Source: Winogradskyella immobilis
Lineage (GTDB): Bacteria > Bacteroidota > Bacteroidia > Flavobacteriales > Flavobacteriaceae
Direction: 5' to 3'
Assembly (NCBI RefSeq): GCF_021887715.1
Contig: NZ_JAIQXX010000001.1
Coordinates: forward strand, 248,001-312,000
Length of the DNA stretch: 64,000 nt
The notes beneath the pieces were generated by a model. It did no database searches. It had not been told where the DNA came from and was given only the letters and a program-made list of their open reading frames with translations. Positions 44,655 through 52,508 of the stretch are shown in pieces. Position 1 is the first letter of the stretch. The number at the start of each line of letters is the position of its first letter. The position numbers and the translations under genes were made by a program.

Positions 44655-44690
44655 ATAAAAAGTGAACCCACGGTAATCAGCCGTGGGTTC
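44655..44690 (-). terminator. Second hairpin downstream of the sigma factor gene
   Basis: GAACCCACGG (44664-44673) and CCGTGGGTTC (44681-44690), a perfect 10-bp stem with a 7-nt loop. On the minus strand it is followed by ACTTTTTATATTA, so it is a good terminator in that direction. Confidence 0.75.
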
Positions 44691-44701
44691 TTTCATCAAT
44701 C

Positions 44702-44732
44702 AAAAAACGAACAGTTATGTTTTGTAACTGTT
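44702..44732 (-). terminator. First hairpin downstream of the sigma factor gene
   Basis: AACAGTTA (44710-44717) and TAACTGTT (44725-44732), 8 bp, 7-nt loop, with a T-run on the minus strand at 44702-44707. It and the hairpin at 44655-44690 make a tandem pair. A weaker GCTCA...TGAGC pairing lies at 44759-44793. Confidence 0.65.
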
Positions 44733-44803
44733 GTTACCTTTATTAGGTCGTAAATATGCTCAAACCTTACGTTAAAGAGTTTGGTGACTGAGCATAATTA
44801 AGG

Positions 44804-45667
44804 TTAACCTAAATATGTTTTTAATATTTTACTTCGAGAGGTATGTTTCAACCTACGAATTGCTTTTTCTTTAATTTGTCTAACACGCTCACGAGTTAAG
44901 TCGAAAGTCTCGCCTATTTCTTCTAATGTCATAGGATGTTGATTTCCTAATCCAAAGTAAAGACGAATCACATCTGCTTCACGAGGTGTTAATGTTTCTA
45001 GAGCACGTTCAATTTCAGTACGTAAAGATTCATGTAATAAATCTCTATCTGGATTTGGTGATTCTCCACTTCGTAATACATCATATAAATTAGAATCTTC
45101 TCCTTCTACTAAAGGGGCATCCATTGAAACATGACGGCCAGAATTCTTCATAGATTCTTTTACGTCATTGATAGTCATATCCAATTCTTTTGCAATTTCT
45201 TCTGCAGAAGGTGGACGCTCATGACTTTGCTCTAAAAATGCAAATGTTTTATTTATTTTATTAATAGAACCAATCTTGTTTAGTGGTAAACGTACTATAC
45301 GAGATTGTTCTGCTAATGCTTGTAAAATAGATTGTCTAATCCACCATACCGCATAAGATATAAATTTAAAACCACGAGTTTCATCAAAACGTTGCGCCGC
45401 TTTAATTAACCCCAAATTACCTTCATTAATTAAATCTGGTAGTGTTAAACCTTGATTTTGGTATTGCTTAGCCACAGATACAACAAAACGTAAATTTGCT
45501 TTTGTTAACTTCTCTAAAGCAATCTGGTCTCCAGCTTTAATTCGCTGTGCCAATTCAACCTCTTCGTCTGCTGTGATAAGATCTACCTTACCAATTTCTT
45601 GTAAATATTTATCTAATGAAGCAGTTTCTCTGTTGGTTACCTGCTTGGTTATTTTGAGTTGTCTCAT
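44804..45667 (-). CDS. rpoD: Primary RNA polymerase sigma factor
   Basis: 287 residues, the size of the Bacteroidota primary sigma, which lacks region 1.1 of E. coli RpoD. Region 1.2 is at about 15-45 ([20 protein letters not shown]), region 2 at about 50-130 ([29 protein letters not shown]), region 3 at about 135-205 and region 4 at about 220-285 ([20 protein letters not shown] is the helix-turn-helix for the upstream element). It directs the TTG/TAnnTTTG promoters seen throughout the window. Two hairpin terminators follow it. Confidence 0.95.
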   Translation of the reverse strand: MRQLKITKQVTNRETASLDKYLQEIGKVDLITADEEVELAQRIKAGDQIALEKLTKANLRFVVSVAKQYQNQGLTLPDLINEGNLGLIKAAQRFDETRGFKFISYAVWWIRQSILQALAEQSRIVRLPLNKIGSINKINKTFAFLEQSHERPPSAEEIAKELDMTINDVKESMKNSGRHVSMDAPLVEGEDSNLYDVLRSGESPNPDRDLLHESLRTEIERALETLTPREADVIRLYFGLGNQHPMTLEEIGETFDLTRERVRQIKEKAIRRLKHTSRSKILKTYLG

Positions 45668-45683
45668 GTATTTCCGATTTGTG

Positions 45684-45691
45684 CAAATTTA
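45684..45691 (-). promoter_or_regulatory. -7 element TAAATTTG of the primary sigma gene
   Basis: Exact TAnnTTTG on the minus strand, start of transcription expected about 10 nt before the ATG at 45667. A small dyad CAACA/TGTTG lies just upstream (45697-45710). Confidence 0.5.
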
Positions 45692-45779
45692 TTTAACAAC
45701 ACTAATGTTGCTGTATAGTTATACGTAGCATTGCACAAAATGTTACAATAAATATAAAATATTTTTTGGTTTCATAAAA

Positions 45780-46748
45780 CTATTCAAAGTCTAACTGTGC
45801 TTTAGCTTCGATTAAGTGTATTAAAGCGTCTATTTTTGACTGTATTTTATTAAAAAACATATTCCGTTCTTTTTCGCCAGATGTGTTTAACAATTTTGAG
45901 TTTTGTAATTGTTTTTCTAAAAATGTTTGAGCTTCATTACAAGTATATTTATCATCTGTTTTGTAGTAAGATAATAATGTAAATGGGACATACAATAACT
46001 GTGAGTTTGGAGTGCTAACTAATACATTATTGTTCATTAAATGTAGCTCATTATAATACAATTTAAAGACTCTACTATTTTCAATAAGTTTATTAGATAT
46101 GTTACTGATTAGATCATTTAGTAATTGACATAAACTTAAAGCAGTTTCTGTTTTAAGCTGCCCAGCTTGATGATAATAATGAATCTGTTTTAATGTGCTG
46201 TTTACTGATGTAATGTCCCATATTTCGCTAACATTTAAATTATTATAAAGCTCGCCTAAGCGTTTGCCCATTTCTATTAGAGTAGTACTTGGTGCATAAT
46301 CTTCGAAACTTTTTGAAGCTAATTTAGGGTTTAATAGTTTTAACCATACATAATATTTAAAACAACTTAATTGATCCCCATTAAGGTTATAAAATATTGG
46401 AATGTCTTTAGCAGAATATAAAATATGACATCCTTTTTGCTTTAATAGAGGTAAAAGCGAATTGTAAGAATCTTCAAAATATAACTGAAGTTGATCTTCA
46501 GTTTCTATATGTTTTGTCTTTTCAATGGTAACTAACTCAGTGTCCGAGATTGCAAATAAACGGTCTAAAGATATATTAAAGTACTTAGCAATAATAATTG
46601 TTTCTTCTATTGAAAACTTACTTTTTAAACTTACACGTCGATGTGCAGCATCATAACTAATATCTAAAGCAGTAGCTATAGCTTCAATTGTAGATGCATT
46701 AGTTGCTAATTCTTGCTTTATTGCCTTAAGAAATTCGGTTTGATACAT
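45780..46748 (-). CDS. Helix-turn-helix transcription regulator, family not recognised
   Basis: 322 residues from the ATG at 46748 (a TTG two codons upstream overlaps a promoter element and is not preferred). Residues about 15-60 form a helix-turn-helix: TIEAIATALDISYDAAHRRV gives the recognition pair, then SIEETIIIAKYFNISLDRLF. The remaining 250 residues are helical, Leu-rich, and without a known domain; they may form a sensor or dimer part. Such proteins are common in Flavobacteriaceae and uncharacterised. It is divergent from a small exported protein, and two similar dyads with a TGTGATTAT core lie on the two promoters, so it may control both genes. Confidence 0.75.
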   Translation of the reverse strand: MYQTEFLKAIKQELATNASTIEAIATALDISYDAAHRRVSLKSKFSIEETIIIAKYFNISLDRLFAISDTELVTIEKTKHIETEDQLQLYFEDSYNSLLPLLKQKGCHILYSAKDIPIFYNLNGDQLSCFKYYVWLKLLNPKLASKSFEDYAPSTTLIEMGKRLGELYNNLNVSEIWDITSVNSTLKQIHYYHQAGQLKTETALSLCQLLNDLISNISNKLIENSRVFKLYYNELHLMNNNVLVSTPNSQLLYVPFTLLSYYKTDDKYTCNEAQTFLEKQLQNSKLLNTSGEKERNMFFNKIQSKIDALIHLIEAKAQLDFE

Positions 46749-46751
46749 GGT

Positions 46752-46759
46752 CAAACATA
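46752..46759 (-). promoter_or_regulatory. -7 element TATGTTTG of the HTH regulator gene
   Basis: Exact TAnnTTTG on the minus strand just 4 bp before the ATG at 46748, so the mRNA would be nearly leaderless. It touches the dyad at 46760-46790. Confidence 0.45.
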
Positions 46760-46790
46760 ATTATTATTTGTGATTATCGCAAATAATAAT
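46760..46790. promoter_or_regulatory. Operator-like dyad 1, ATTATTATTTG-N9-CAAATAATAAT
   Basis: 11-bp perfect arms (46760-46770 and 46780-46790). The TGTGATTAT core is at 46769-46777. It lies directly upstream of the regulator's -7 element. Confidence 0.6.
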
Positions 46791-46816
46791 TTAAATACTC
46801 TTATAATTCAAAATAT

Positions 46817-46838
46817 AATATGTGATTATAACAATATT
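46817..46838. promoter_or_regulatory. Operator-like dyad 2 with the same TGTGATTAT core
   Basis: AATAT and ATATT arms around a core with TGTGATTAT at 46821-46829, the same place in the dyad as in site 1. The two cores are 52 bp apart, about five helical turns. It overlaps the -7 element of the divergent gene. Confidence 0.55.
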
Positions 46839-46842
46839 TTTG
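46835..46842 (+). promoter_or_regulatory. -7 element TATTTTTG of the small exported protein gene
   Basis: Exact TAnnTTTG, 25 bp before the ATG at 46868, overlapping dyad 2. Confidence 0.5.
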
Positions 46843-46867
46843 AATTGAATTTAAAACATAATTAATT

Positions 46868-47491
46868 ATGAAATCATTTTTCACAGTTTGCCTTATACTA
46901 TTTACATGCTCAATTTCCTTTAGTCAAAAGTCAATTATTGACAAAGATTCACTGAAGATTAAGAATATAGTAGGTTTCTCTCCATCTAAAACTAATTCAA
47001 TTAATGGGTTAACAATAAAATATTGGTATGATTTAGATTATTCAGTTAAAACCAATGGGTTAGAGTTAGATGTCAACCCTTTAAATATATTCTTTCCGTT
47101 TCTAGCTGCTGTACATTTTTCTGAAATATTAAAAGAAGGACCGCCTTCAGATGATATTAATAATATAAACACAGTAACGTTTGATAAGATTAATGGAATT
47201 CGTTTAGGTTTAGCATCTTTAGAGCCAGCAACTGTTAATGGACTAGAAGTTAATATGAGTGGTAGTTTTGAAACATTGCTTAATGGTGTTTCAGTGACTC
47301 CTTTAGTTAACAAGCATTACAAAGTTAATGGTATTGGTGTTGGAATTTTAGGCAATGCAGATACACAAGTTAGCGGAATGCAAATTGGTCTTTTTAATAC
47401 GTGTAGAAAGCTAAGAGGCATTCAGTTAGGACTTTGGAATAAAAACGCTAAACGGTCTTTACCATTTATTAACTGGCAATTTAAAGATTAA
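46868..47491 (+). CDS. Exported protein with LA_2272-like surface repeats
   Basis: 207 residues with a clear Sec signal peptide (MKSFFTVCLILFTCSISFSQ, cut after about 20). The mature part has Gly/Asn-rich short strands of the kind NGLxIGLxN, as in VSGMQIGLFN and LRGIQLGLWN near the end and VNGIGVGIL before them; this resembles the LA_2272 surface-repeat family, but the match is by eye and the function of that family is unknown. It is divergent from the HTH regulator, with paired dyads between them. A bidirectional terminator follows it. Confidence 0.7.
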   Translation: MKSFFTVCLILFTCSISFSQKSIIDKDSLKIKNIVGFSPSKTNSINGLTIKYWYDLDYSVKTNGLELDVNPLNIFFPFLAAVHFSEILKEGPPSDDINNINTVTFDKINGIRLGLASLEPATVNGLEVNMSGSFETLLNGVSVTPLVNKHYKVNGIGVGILGNADTQVSGMQIGLFNTCRKLRGIQLGLWNKNAKRSLPFINWQFKD

Positions 47492-47497
47492 ATAATA

Positions 47498-47531
47498 AAA
47501 AAACCGTTTCATAATTATGAAACGGTTTTTT
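47498..47531. terminator. Bidirectional terminator between the exported protein gene and pnp
   Basis: A perfect 34-nt palindrome whose half is AAAAAACCGTTTCATAA, with A-run and T-run ends, so it is able to stop transcription from both sides. It lies between two convergent genes. Confidence 0.85.
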
Positions 47532-47547
47532 AATTTCCACAAAAGAA

Positions 47548-49782
47548 TTAATCTTCTTTCTTATCTTCTCTAGGTTTACGATTATCGCGTCCGCGATTAT
47601 CTCTACCTCTATTATCACGTCCACGGTTATTATCTCTTGGTGGTCTCGCAACATAACCTTCTGGTTTAGGTAAAATTGCTTTACGAGATACTTTTTCCTT
47701 ACGTGTTCTAGAATCTACACCAAAGTATTTTACATCAAATACATCTCCCATGTTAACGACATCAGACACATTTTCTGTACGTTCCCAAGCCAATTCAGAT
47801 ACATGTAATAACACTTCGTTTCCTGGTGCATCTATGTATTCTACAACAGCACCAAAATCTAACATTTTAATCACTTTTACTTCGTAAACGCTACCAACTT
47901 CTGGCTTAAATAATAAAGAATCTATTTTTGCCATTACAGCATCAATACCTGTACTACCAACACCAAGAACTTCTACAATACCTTCTTCAGTAACAGGATC
48001 TTCATTAATTACAATAGTAGTCTCAGTTTCTTTTTGTAATTCTTGAATCACTTTTCCACCAGGACCAATTAATGCTCCAATAAATTCATTAGGAATTCGT
48101 CTTGTAATCATTGTTGGAGCGTGCTCCTTAACTTCTGCATTTGGTTGCGCAATTGTATCTGTTAACTTCTCTAAGATATGTAAACGACCATCACGAGCTT
48201 GTTGTAGTGCATTCACTAAAATCTCGTATGATAATCCTTTTACTTTAATATCCATTTGACAAGCCGTAATACCGTCTGCAGTACCAGTTACTTTAAAATC
48301 CATATCACCTAAGTGATCTTCATCACCTAAGATATCAGATAATACAGCATACTTTCCTGAATCAGCATCTGAGATTAATCCCATTGCAATACCAGAAACT
48401 GGCTTTGTCATTTGTACACCAGCATCCATCATTGCCATTGTACCTGCACAAACTGTTGCCATAGAAGACGAACCGTTAGATTCTAATACTTCAGACACAA
48501 CCCTTACAGTGTAAGGACAATCGTCAGGTACCATACCTTTTAAAGCACGTTGTGCTAAATTACCATGTCCTACTTCTCTACGAGATGTTCCACGGATTGG
48601 TCTTGCTTCACCTGTACAAAATGGTGGGAAATTATAGTGTAAATAGAAACGTTCTTCACCTTCGTAAGAAGGCATATCTATTTGGTTTGCATCTCTAGAT
48701 GTTCCTAAAGTTACAGTAGCTAAGGCTTGAGTTTCACCACGTGTAAATACTGAAGATCCATGAGTTGAAGGCAAGTAATCTACTTCACACCAAATTGGTC
48801 TTATATCTGTAGTCTTACGGCCATCTAAACGTAAACCTTCATCTAAAGTTAAATTTCTAATTGCTGCTTTTTCAGCTTTAGCATAATATTTAGATACTAA
48901 TCCGCCGTAATCTTCTAATTCCTCTTCAGAGAAAGTTGCTTTAATTTCTTCTTTTATTTCAGAAAAAGCCATACCACGTTCTTTCTTAGAAGAACCTGCT
49001 TTTGCTACAGCATACACTTTGTCGTATGCCATATCATAAATTTTCTTTGCTAAATCGTCATCAGATCTTTCTGGATCGTACTCACGTACTTCTTTTTTAC
49101 CAACAGCTTCAGCTAAACGTACTTGAGCAGCACATTGTACTTTAATTGCTTCGTGAGCAAATTTAATCGCATCAGCCATTTCTTCTTCAGAAATTTCATC
49201 CATTTCACCTTCAACCATCATTACAGAATCAGCTGAAGCACCAATCATCATATCAATATCAGATTCTTCTAATTGCTCTCTTGTTGGGTTAATTACAAAT
49301 TCGCCATTTACACGCGCAACTCTAGCTTCAGAAATTGGGCATTCAAACGGGAAATCTGATAACTGTATCGCAGCAGAAGCAGCTAAACCTGCCATGGCGT
49401 CTGGCATAACATCATCATCATGAGACATTAATTGAATCATTACCTGTGTTTCAGAGTGATAATCTTTAGGGAATAATGGACGTAATACACGATCCACCAA
49501 ACGCATTGTTAATACTTCACCATCACTTGGTCTTGCTTCTCTTTTAAAGAAACCACCTGGGTAACGTCCTGCGGCTGCAAATTTCTCTCTGTAATCTACA
49601 GTTAGTGGTAAAAAGTCCACATCTGCCTGTTTGTAATTGGAAACTACTGTACATAATAACATACATTTCCCTGATTGCACAACAACGCTACCATGCGCTT
49701 GTTTTGCTAATTTTCCGGTTTCGATAGAAATTTCTCTACCATCACCTAGGTCAATGACCTCTTTGTAAGTCTTTGGAATCAT
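47548..49782 (-). CDS. pnp: Polyribonucleotide nucleotidyltransferase (PNPase)
   Basis: 744 residues. Two RNase PH domains (about 1-230 and 310-550; [20 protein letters not shown] and [20 protein letters not shown] are typical), then KH ([20 protein letters not shown]) and S1 ([20 protein letters not shown]) RNA-binding domains, and a tail with three RGRDN repeats (about 715-735) that may add RNA affinity. PNPase degrades RNA from the 3' end with phosphate. Gene order rpsO-pnp is the same as in E. coli. A hairpin (49801-49821) lies in its leader. Confidence 0.96.
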   Translation of the reverse strand: MIPKTYKEVIDLGDGREISIETGKLAKQAHGSVVVQSGKCMLLCTVVSNYKQADVDFLPLTVDYREKFAAAGRYPGGFFKREARPSDGEVLTMRLVDRVLRPLFPKDYHSETQVMIQLMSHDDDVMPDAMAGLAASAAIQLSDFPFECPISEARVARVNGEFVINPTREQLEESDIDMMIGASADSVMMVEGEMDEISEEEMADAIKFAHEAIKVQCAAQVRLAEAVGKKEVREYDPERSDDDLAKKIYDMAYDKVYAVAKAGSSKKERGMAFSEIKEEIKATFSEEELEDYGGLVSKYYAKAEKAAIRNLTLDEGLRLDGRKTTDIRPIWCEVDYLPSTHGSSVFTRGETQALATVTLGTSRDANQIDMPSYEGEERFYLHYNFPPFCTGEARPIRGTSRREVGHGNLAQRALKGMVPDDCPYTVRVVSEVLESNGSSSMATVCAGTMAMMDAGVQMTKPVSGIAMGLISDADSGKYAVLSDILGDEDHLGDMDFKVTGTADGITACQMDIKVKGLSYEILVNALQQARDGRLHILEKLTDTIAQPNAEVKEHAPTMITRRIPNEFIGALIGPGGKVIQELQKETETTIVINEDPVTEEGIVEVLGVGSTGIDAVMAKIDSLLFKPEVGSVYEVKVIKMLDFGAVVEYIDAPGNEVLLHVSELAWERTENVSDVVNMGDVFDVKYFGVDSRTRKEKVSRKAILPKPEGYVARPPRDNNRGRDNRGRDNRGRDNRKPREDKKED

Positions 49783-49800
49783 AATTTTTTTTAATTCACG

Positions 49801-49821
49801 CTTTGATATTAAAAATCAAAG
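49801..49821 (-). promoter_or_regulatory. Stem-loop in the pnp leader
   Basis: CTTTGAT and ATCAAAG, 7 bp around a 7-nt loop, 19 bp before the pnp ATG. In E. coli pnp is autoregulated through an RNase III-cut leader hairpin; whether this one has that role is open. No TAnnTTTG element was found in the 216 bp between rpsO and pnp. Confidence 0.4.
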
Positions 49822-49960
49822 TCTTGTTAAACAATGGTCGCTGTGTTGTTGTGCACTGAAATAAATTCAGCATAAATTGTAGTTGTTGTGTGACCAATGA
49901 AAAACTGTATAAGCTTCTTCAATTCGAATTTTAGACGCTTTCGATTGCGTTATATAAAAT

Positions 49961-49985
49961 AAAAAACCACGCTATTAGGCGTGGT
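49961..49985 (-). terminator. Terminator between rpsO and pnp
   Basis: ACCACGC (49966-49972) and GCGTGGT (49979-49985) with the loop TATTAG; on the minus strand the stem is followed by a run of T. It lies 14 bp after the rpsO stop. Since pnp has no evident promoter, part of the transcripts probably read through. Confidence 0.8.
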
Positions 49986-49998
49986 CTTTATATTGAGA

Positions 49999-50268
49999 TT
50001 ATTTTCTTAATCCTAATTCTTTAACAATTGCACGATATCTTAAAATATCTTTCTTAGTTAAGTAATCTAATAGAGATCTTCTTTTACCTACTAGTTTTAC
50101 TAATGAACGCTCAGTGTTATAATCTTTACGATTGTTTTTTAAGTGTTCAGTTAAGTGGTTAATACGTTCTGTAAATAATGCAATCTGTCCTTCTGCAGAA
50201 CCAGTATCGTTTGCTCCTTTACCGTGTTTTGAGAAGATTTCTTCTTTAGCTTCTTTTGATAAATACAT
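49999..50268 (-). CDS. rpsO: Ribosomal protein S15
   Basis: 89 residues, standard length. S15 motifs are TGSAEGQIALFTERINHLTE (about 22-41) and LVKLVGKRRSLLDYL (about 57-71). It binds 16S rRNA early in small-subunit assembly. The gene is followed by a hairpin terminator and pnp, as in many bacteria. Its leader holds a 7-bp stem-loop (50301-50319) near the presumed transcription start. Confidence 0.97.
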   Translation of the reverse strand: MYLSKEAKEEIFSKHGKGANDTGSAEGQIALFTERINHLTEHLKNNRKDYNTERSLVKLVGKRRSLLDYLTKKDILRYRAIVKELGLRK

Positions 50269-50300
50269 GCTAATATTATTGTAAATGATTTTTATGTATA

Positions 50301-50331
50301 CTGAAAGTCTTTCTTTCAGGCGGCAAATATA
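50301..50331 (-). promoter_or_regulatory. rpsO promoter element and leader hairpin
   Basis: TATATTTG on the minus strand at 50324-50331 fits TAnnTTTG exactly. Just behind it CTGAAAG (50301-50307) and CTTTCAG (50313-50319) can pair around 5 nt, placing a stem at or near the 5' end of the mRNA. S15 controls its own mRNA in several bacteria through leader structure; a like role here is only possible. Confidence 0.5.
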
Positions 50332-50367
50332 GTAATTTTTAAGAATTTAAAGAGAGTTTTTAACTTT

Positions 50368-50389
50368 TTAAACTTTAGTTAAAGTTTAA
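50368..50389. repeat. Dyad TTAAACTTTA-GT-TAAAGTTTAA
   Basis: 10-bp perfect arms with a 2-nt spacer in the 239-bp gap between rpsO and the AraC-type gene. It could be a protein-binding site; no gene is assigned to it. The rest of the gap is AT-rich and without a clear element. Confidence 0.35.
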
Positions 50390-50507
50390 TGACTTTTTTC
50401 CATTTTATTATTTATATTTAGACTTCCCTATATTTAATAATGCAGATTATGATTAATTATAAACTCGATTATGCTTTTATTTAGGTTAAACATAATAGGA
50501 TTTTTAA

Positions 50508-51629
50508 ATGGGCATTACATTCTTCAATTATATATTAATAGCAGGAGTTATTCAAGGCTTTGTTTTTAATGTTGTTACTTTATTTAACAAGAAGAGTTTG
50601 GTTAAGGTTATTATATACTTAAACTTAACTGTTTTGTTTCTTTCATTAAATAATTTACAAGCTTGGTTAATTGATGTAGGTTTTTCTTCTAACCTATTTT
50701 TTATTAAAAATTTACTTATACCATGGTATATGATGATGTTTCCTATGTTTTATTTGTTTTTAGTCAATTATCTAAGAGTAAAAAAACAAATAAAAAACAT
50801 ATTAAAAGGTTCGATTTTATTTTTTTTATTACAAATACTAATTAGAATTTCTTTGATTCTTTATGTGTTATATACTAAAGAGGGGAGAAGTACTCTTATT
50901 ATAGAAAATTATACCTCAATTGAAGAGATTTGTAATGCTGCATTTGGTTTGTTTATAATTTTTAAATCCTCATATCTCGTTTTTAAACAAAGAGAATTAT
51001 ATAATCATATACAAACTTATGATGATATAAAATGGATAAAGTTTTTTTTGATTTTAGGAGGTGTTATATTCCTTTTCTGGATTTTTGCTATAATAATGAA
51101 CTCTATGGGAGATAAATGGGCTTATTATTTACTTAGGTTAGGTACTTCTTTTTTGTTATATTGGATAGGTTATCAAGGGTTTTATAGATATAATATTCTA
51201 AGAAATAGAATTTTATTACGTCGTTCTATTACAAATAATACCAGACAAGCTAATGGGAGTCGAAAAGACATATCAAGTCAATTATTAGAAAAATATCAAG
51301 ATGATTTCAATACAATTAATAATTATATACTAAAAAATAATAGATTTTTAGATCCTCACTTTAGTTTAGATAAACTTTGTGAGGAATTGAATATGAGTTC
51401 TAGTCATATTTCTAAGATAATTAACAATTATAATGATTTTAATTTTTCAGATTATATAAATGCTTTGCGGATTGAACAAGCAAAAAAACTACTGTCTGAT
51501 GATAGTTTTAATAAATACACAATTGTAACTATTGGATTAGAATGCGGTTTTAATTCTAAATCAACATTCTATACAGCATTCAAAAAATTCACGTTTCTTA
51601 CGCCTTCTCAATTTAGATCAAAAAATTAA
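50508..51629 (+). CDS. Membrane-bound AraC-family regulator
   Basis: 373 residues. The N-terminal 230 residues hold about seven membrane segments (first at about 5-25, last near 220), as in the 7TM-AraC group of Bacteroidota. The C-terminal domain (about 270-373) is AraC-type: FSLDKLCEELNMSSSHISKI is the first helix-turn-helix and VTIGLECGFNSKSTFYTAFK the second, ending with the typical TPSQFR. It should bind DNA near the membrane in response to an unknown signal. The next genes (lipoprotein and T9SS protein) on the same strand are candidate targets by position only. Confidence 0.85.
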   Translation: MGITFFNYILIAGVIQGFVFNVVTLFNKKSLVKVIIYLNLTVLFLSLNNLQAWLIDVGFSSNLFFIKNLLIPWYMMMFPMFYLFLVNYLRVKKQIKNILKGSILFFLLQILIRISLILYVLYTKEGRSTLIIENYTSIEEICNAAFGLFIIFKSSYLVFKQRELYNHIQTYDDIKWIKFFLILGGVIFLFWIFAIIMNSMGDKWAYYLLRLGTSFLLYWIGYQGFYRYNILRNRILLRRSITNNTRQANGSRKDISSQLLEKYQDDFNTINNYILKNNRFLDPHFSLDKLCEELNMSSSHISKIINNYNDFNFSDYINALRIEQAKKLLSDDSFNKYTIVTIGLECGFNSKSTFYTAFKKFTFLTPSQFRSKN

Positions 51630-51733
51630 AATTTCATAGTATATCTGCCACTTTCCACGCTTTTTATTAGGATTTCAGCTTCATGTTAACATTAACAACA
51701 TCAAATTTAATAAAGATTAATCTTCAAAAATAA

Positions 51734-51776
51734 TGTCCAGATTTATATAATTTAGAGAATCTTGGACACCTTTTTT
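51734..51776 (+). terminator. Imperfect hairpin with T-run after the AraC gene
   Basis: TGTCCAGATT (51734-51743) pairs with AATCTTGGACA (51758-51768) with one bulged T, followed by CC and TTTTTT (51771-51776). It could be the terminator of the regulator gene or an attenuator before the lipoprotein gene 40 bp on. Confidence 0.4.
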
Positions 51777-51816
51777 AAGAGCATAACTAATTTTAACTAG
51801 CTAAAAAAATATAATT

Positions 51817-52425
51817 ATGAGAGTAACACTTTTAGTTTTTTGTATATACAGTATATTATTTAATAGCTGTAGTAATACTGATGATGAACCAGAACTTAGA
51901 TTACCTCCAATTACACAAACGGGAGCTAATACCTTTGGGTGTCTTATAGATGGACAGTTATTAATACCAAGAGATGGCTCAGGATCTACTTTGGGGCCAG
52001 ATTCTGGGATGAGCTTTATTTCTTTAGGGGAGTTCCCAAATTACTTATATAATGAAATTTCTGTTAGAGATTTTAAATCGGGAAATGGAGAACTACTGGA
52101 TATTCATTTTGTTGATTTGCATCAAAATGGAGAAGGAATATATAATGTTAAAGAAAGTAACTGTCAAGATAATGTGGATGCTAACCCAAGTTTAAATATT
52201 AGATCTCGTATTTGGGATGAGAATGAACAAATTTTTAGATGGTATTGTTCTATTGAGGATAGTGGGACATTAACCATAACACGTTATGATTCCGAAAATA
52301 GAATTGTTTCAGGGACATTTAATTGTATTGTGCAAAATAGAGATGATCCTAACGACTTTATAGAAATTACCCAAGGACGTTTTGATATTAAGTGGGATAC
52401 GTTAGCAGACACCTCATTTCCTTAA
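51817..52425 (+). CDS. Lipoprotein, unknown function
   Basis: 202 residues with a lipoprotein signal (LFNSC, Cys18) followed by an acidic linker (NTDDEPE). The mature part is predicted to be mostly beta strands; it has two conserved-looking Cys (in TFGCLIDG, near 45, and ESNCQDNV near 130) and ends with VSGTFNCIV and ITQGRFDIKW. This pattern (FGCLIDGQ...GTF.C...ITQGRFD) is common in Flavobacteriaceae lipoproteins of the DUF6252-like kind, with no known role. The Glu/Asp after Cys18 at only +3 to +5 does not settle whether it is surface exposed. The next gene codes for a T9SS-secreted protein. Confidence 0.75.
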   Translation: MRVTLLVFCIYSILFNSCSNTDDEPELRLPPITQTGANTFGCLIDGQLLIPRDGSGSTLGPDSGMSFISLGEFPNYLYNEISVRDFKSGNGELLDIHFVDLHQNGEGIYNVKESNCQDNVDANPSLNIRSRIWDENEQIFRWYCSIEDSGTLTITRYDSENRIVSGTFNCIVQNRDDPNDFIEITQGRFDIKWDTLADTSFP

Positions 52426-52432
52426 AAAAAAT

Positions 52433-52454
52433 GGGTGCTACGCCAATAGCACCC
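52433..52454. terminator. Stem-loop after the lipoprotein gene
   Basis: GGGTGCTA and TAGCACCC, 8 bp with the loop CGCCAA. The plus-strand side lacks a T-run (it reads TCATAAAT), while a run of A precedes it, so it is a weak terminator in the plus direction. Confidence 0.4.
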
Positions 52455-52508
52455 TCATAAATAAAACTTTTAAATAAAAAATGCTTCATCTATTAACACT
52501 TCAAAATT

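Noticed and set aside
44690-44803. A known structural RNA (6S, tmRNA, signal recognition RNA) after the sigma gene
   Set aside because: No conserved motif of these RNAs was seen; hairpins there are explained as terminators.
47560-47640. Tandem repeat at the pnp 3' end as a mobile or CRISPR-like repeat
   Set aside because: It encodes three RGRDN units of the PNPase tail, a known low-complexity RNA-binding type of tail.
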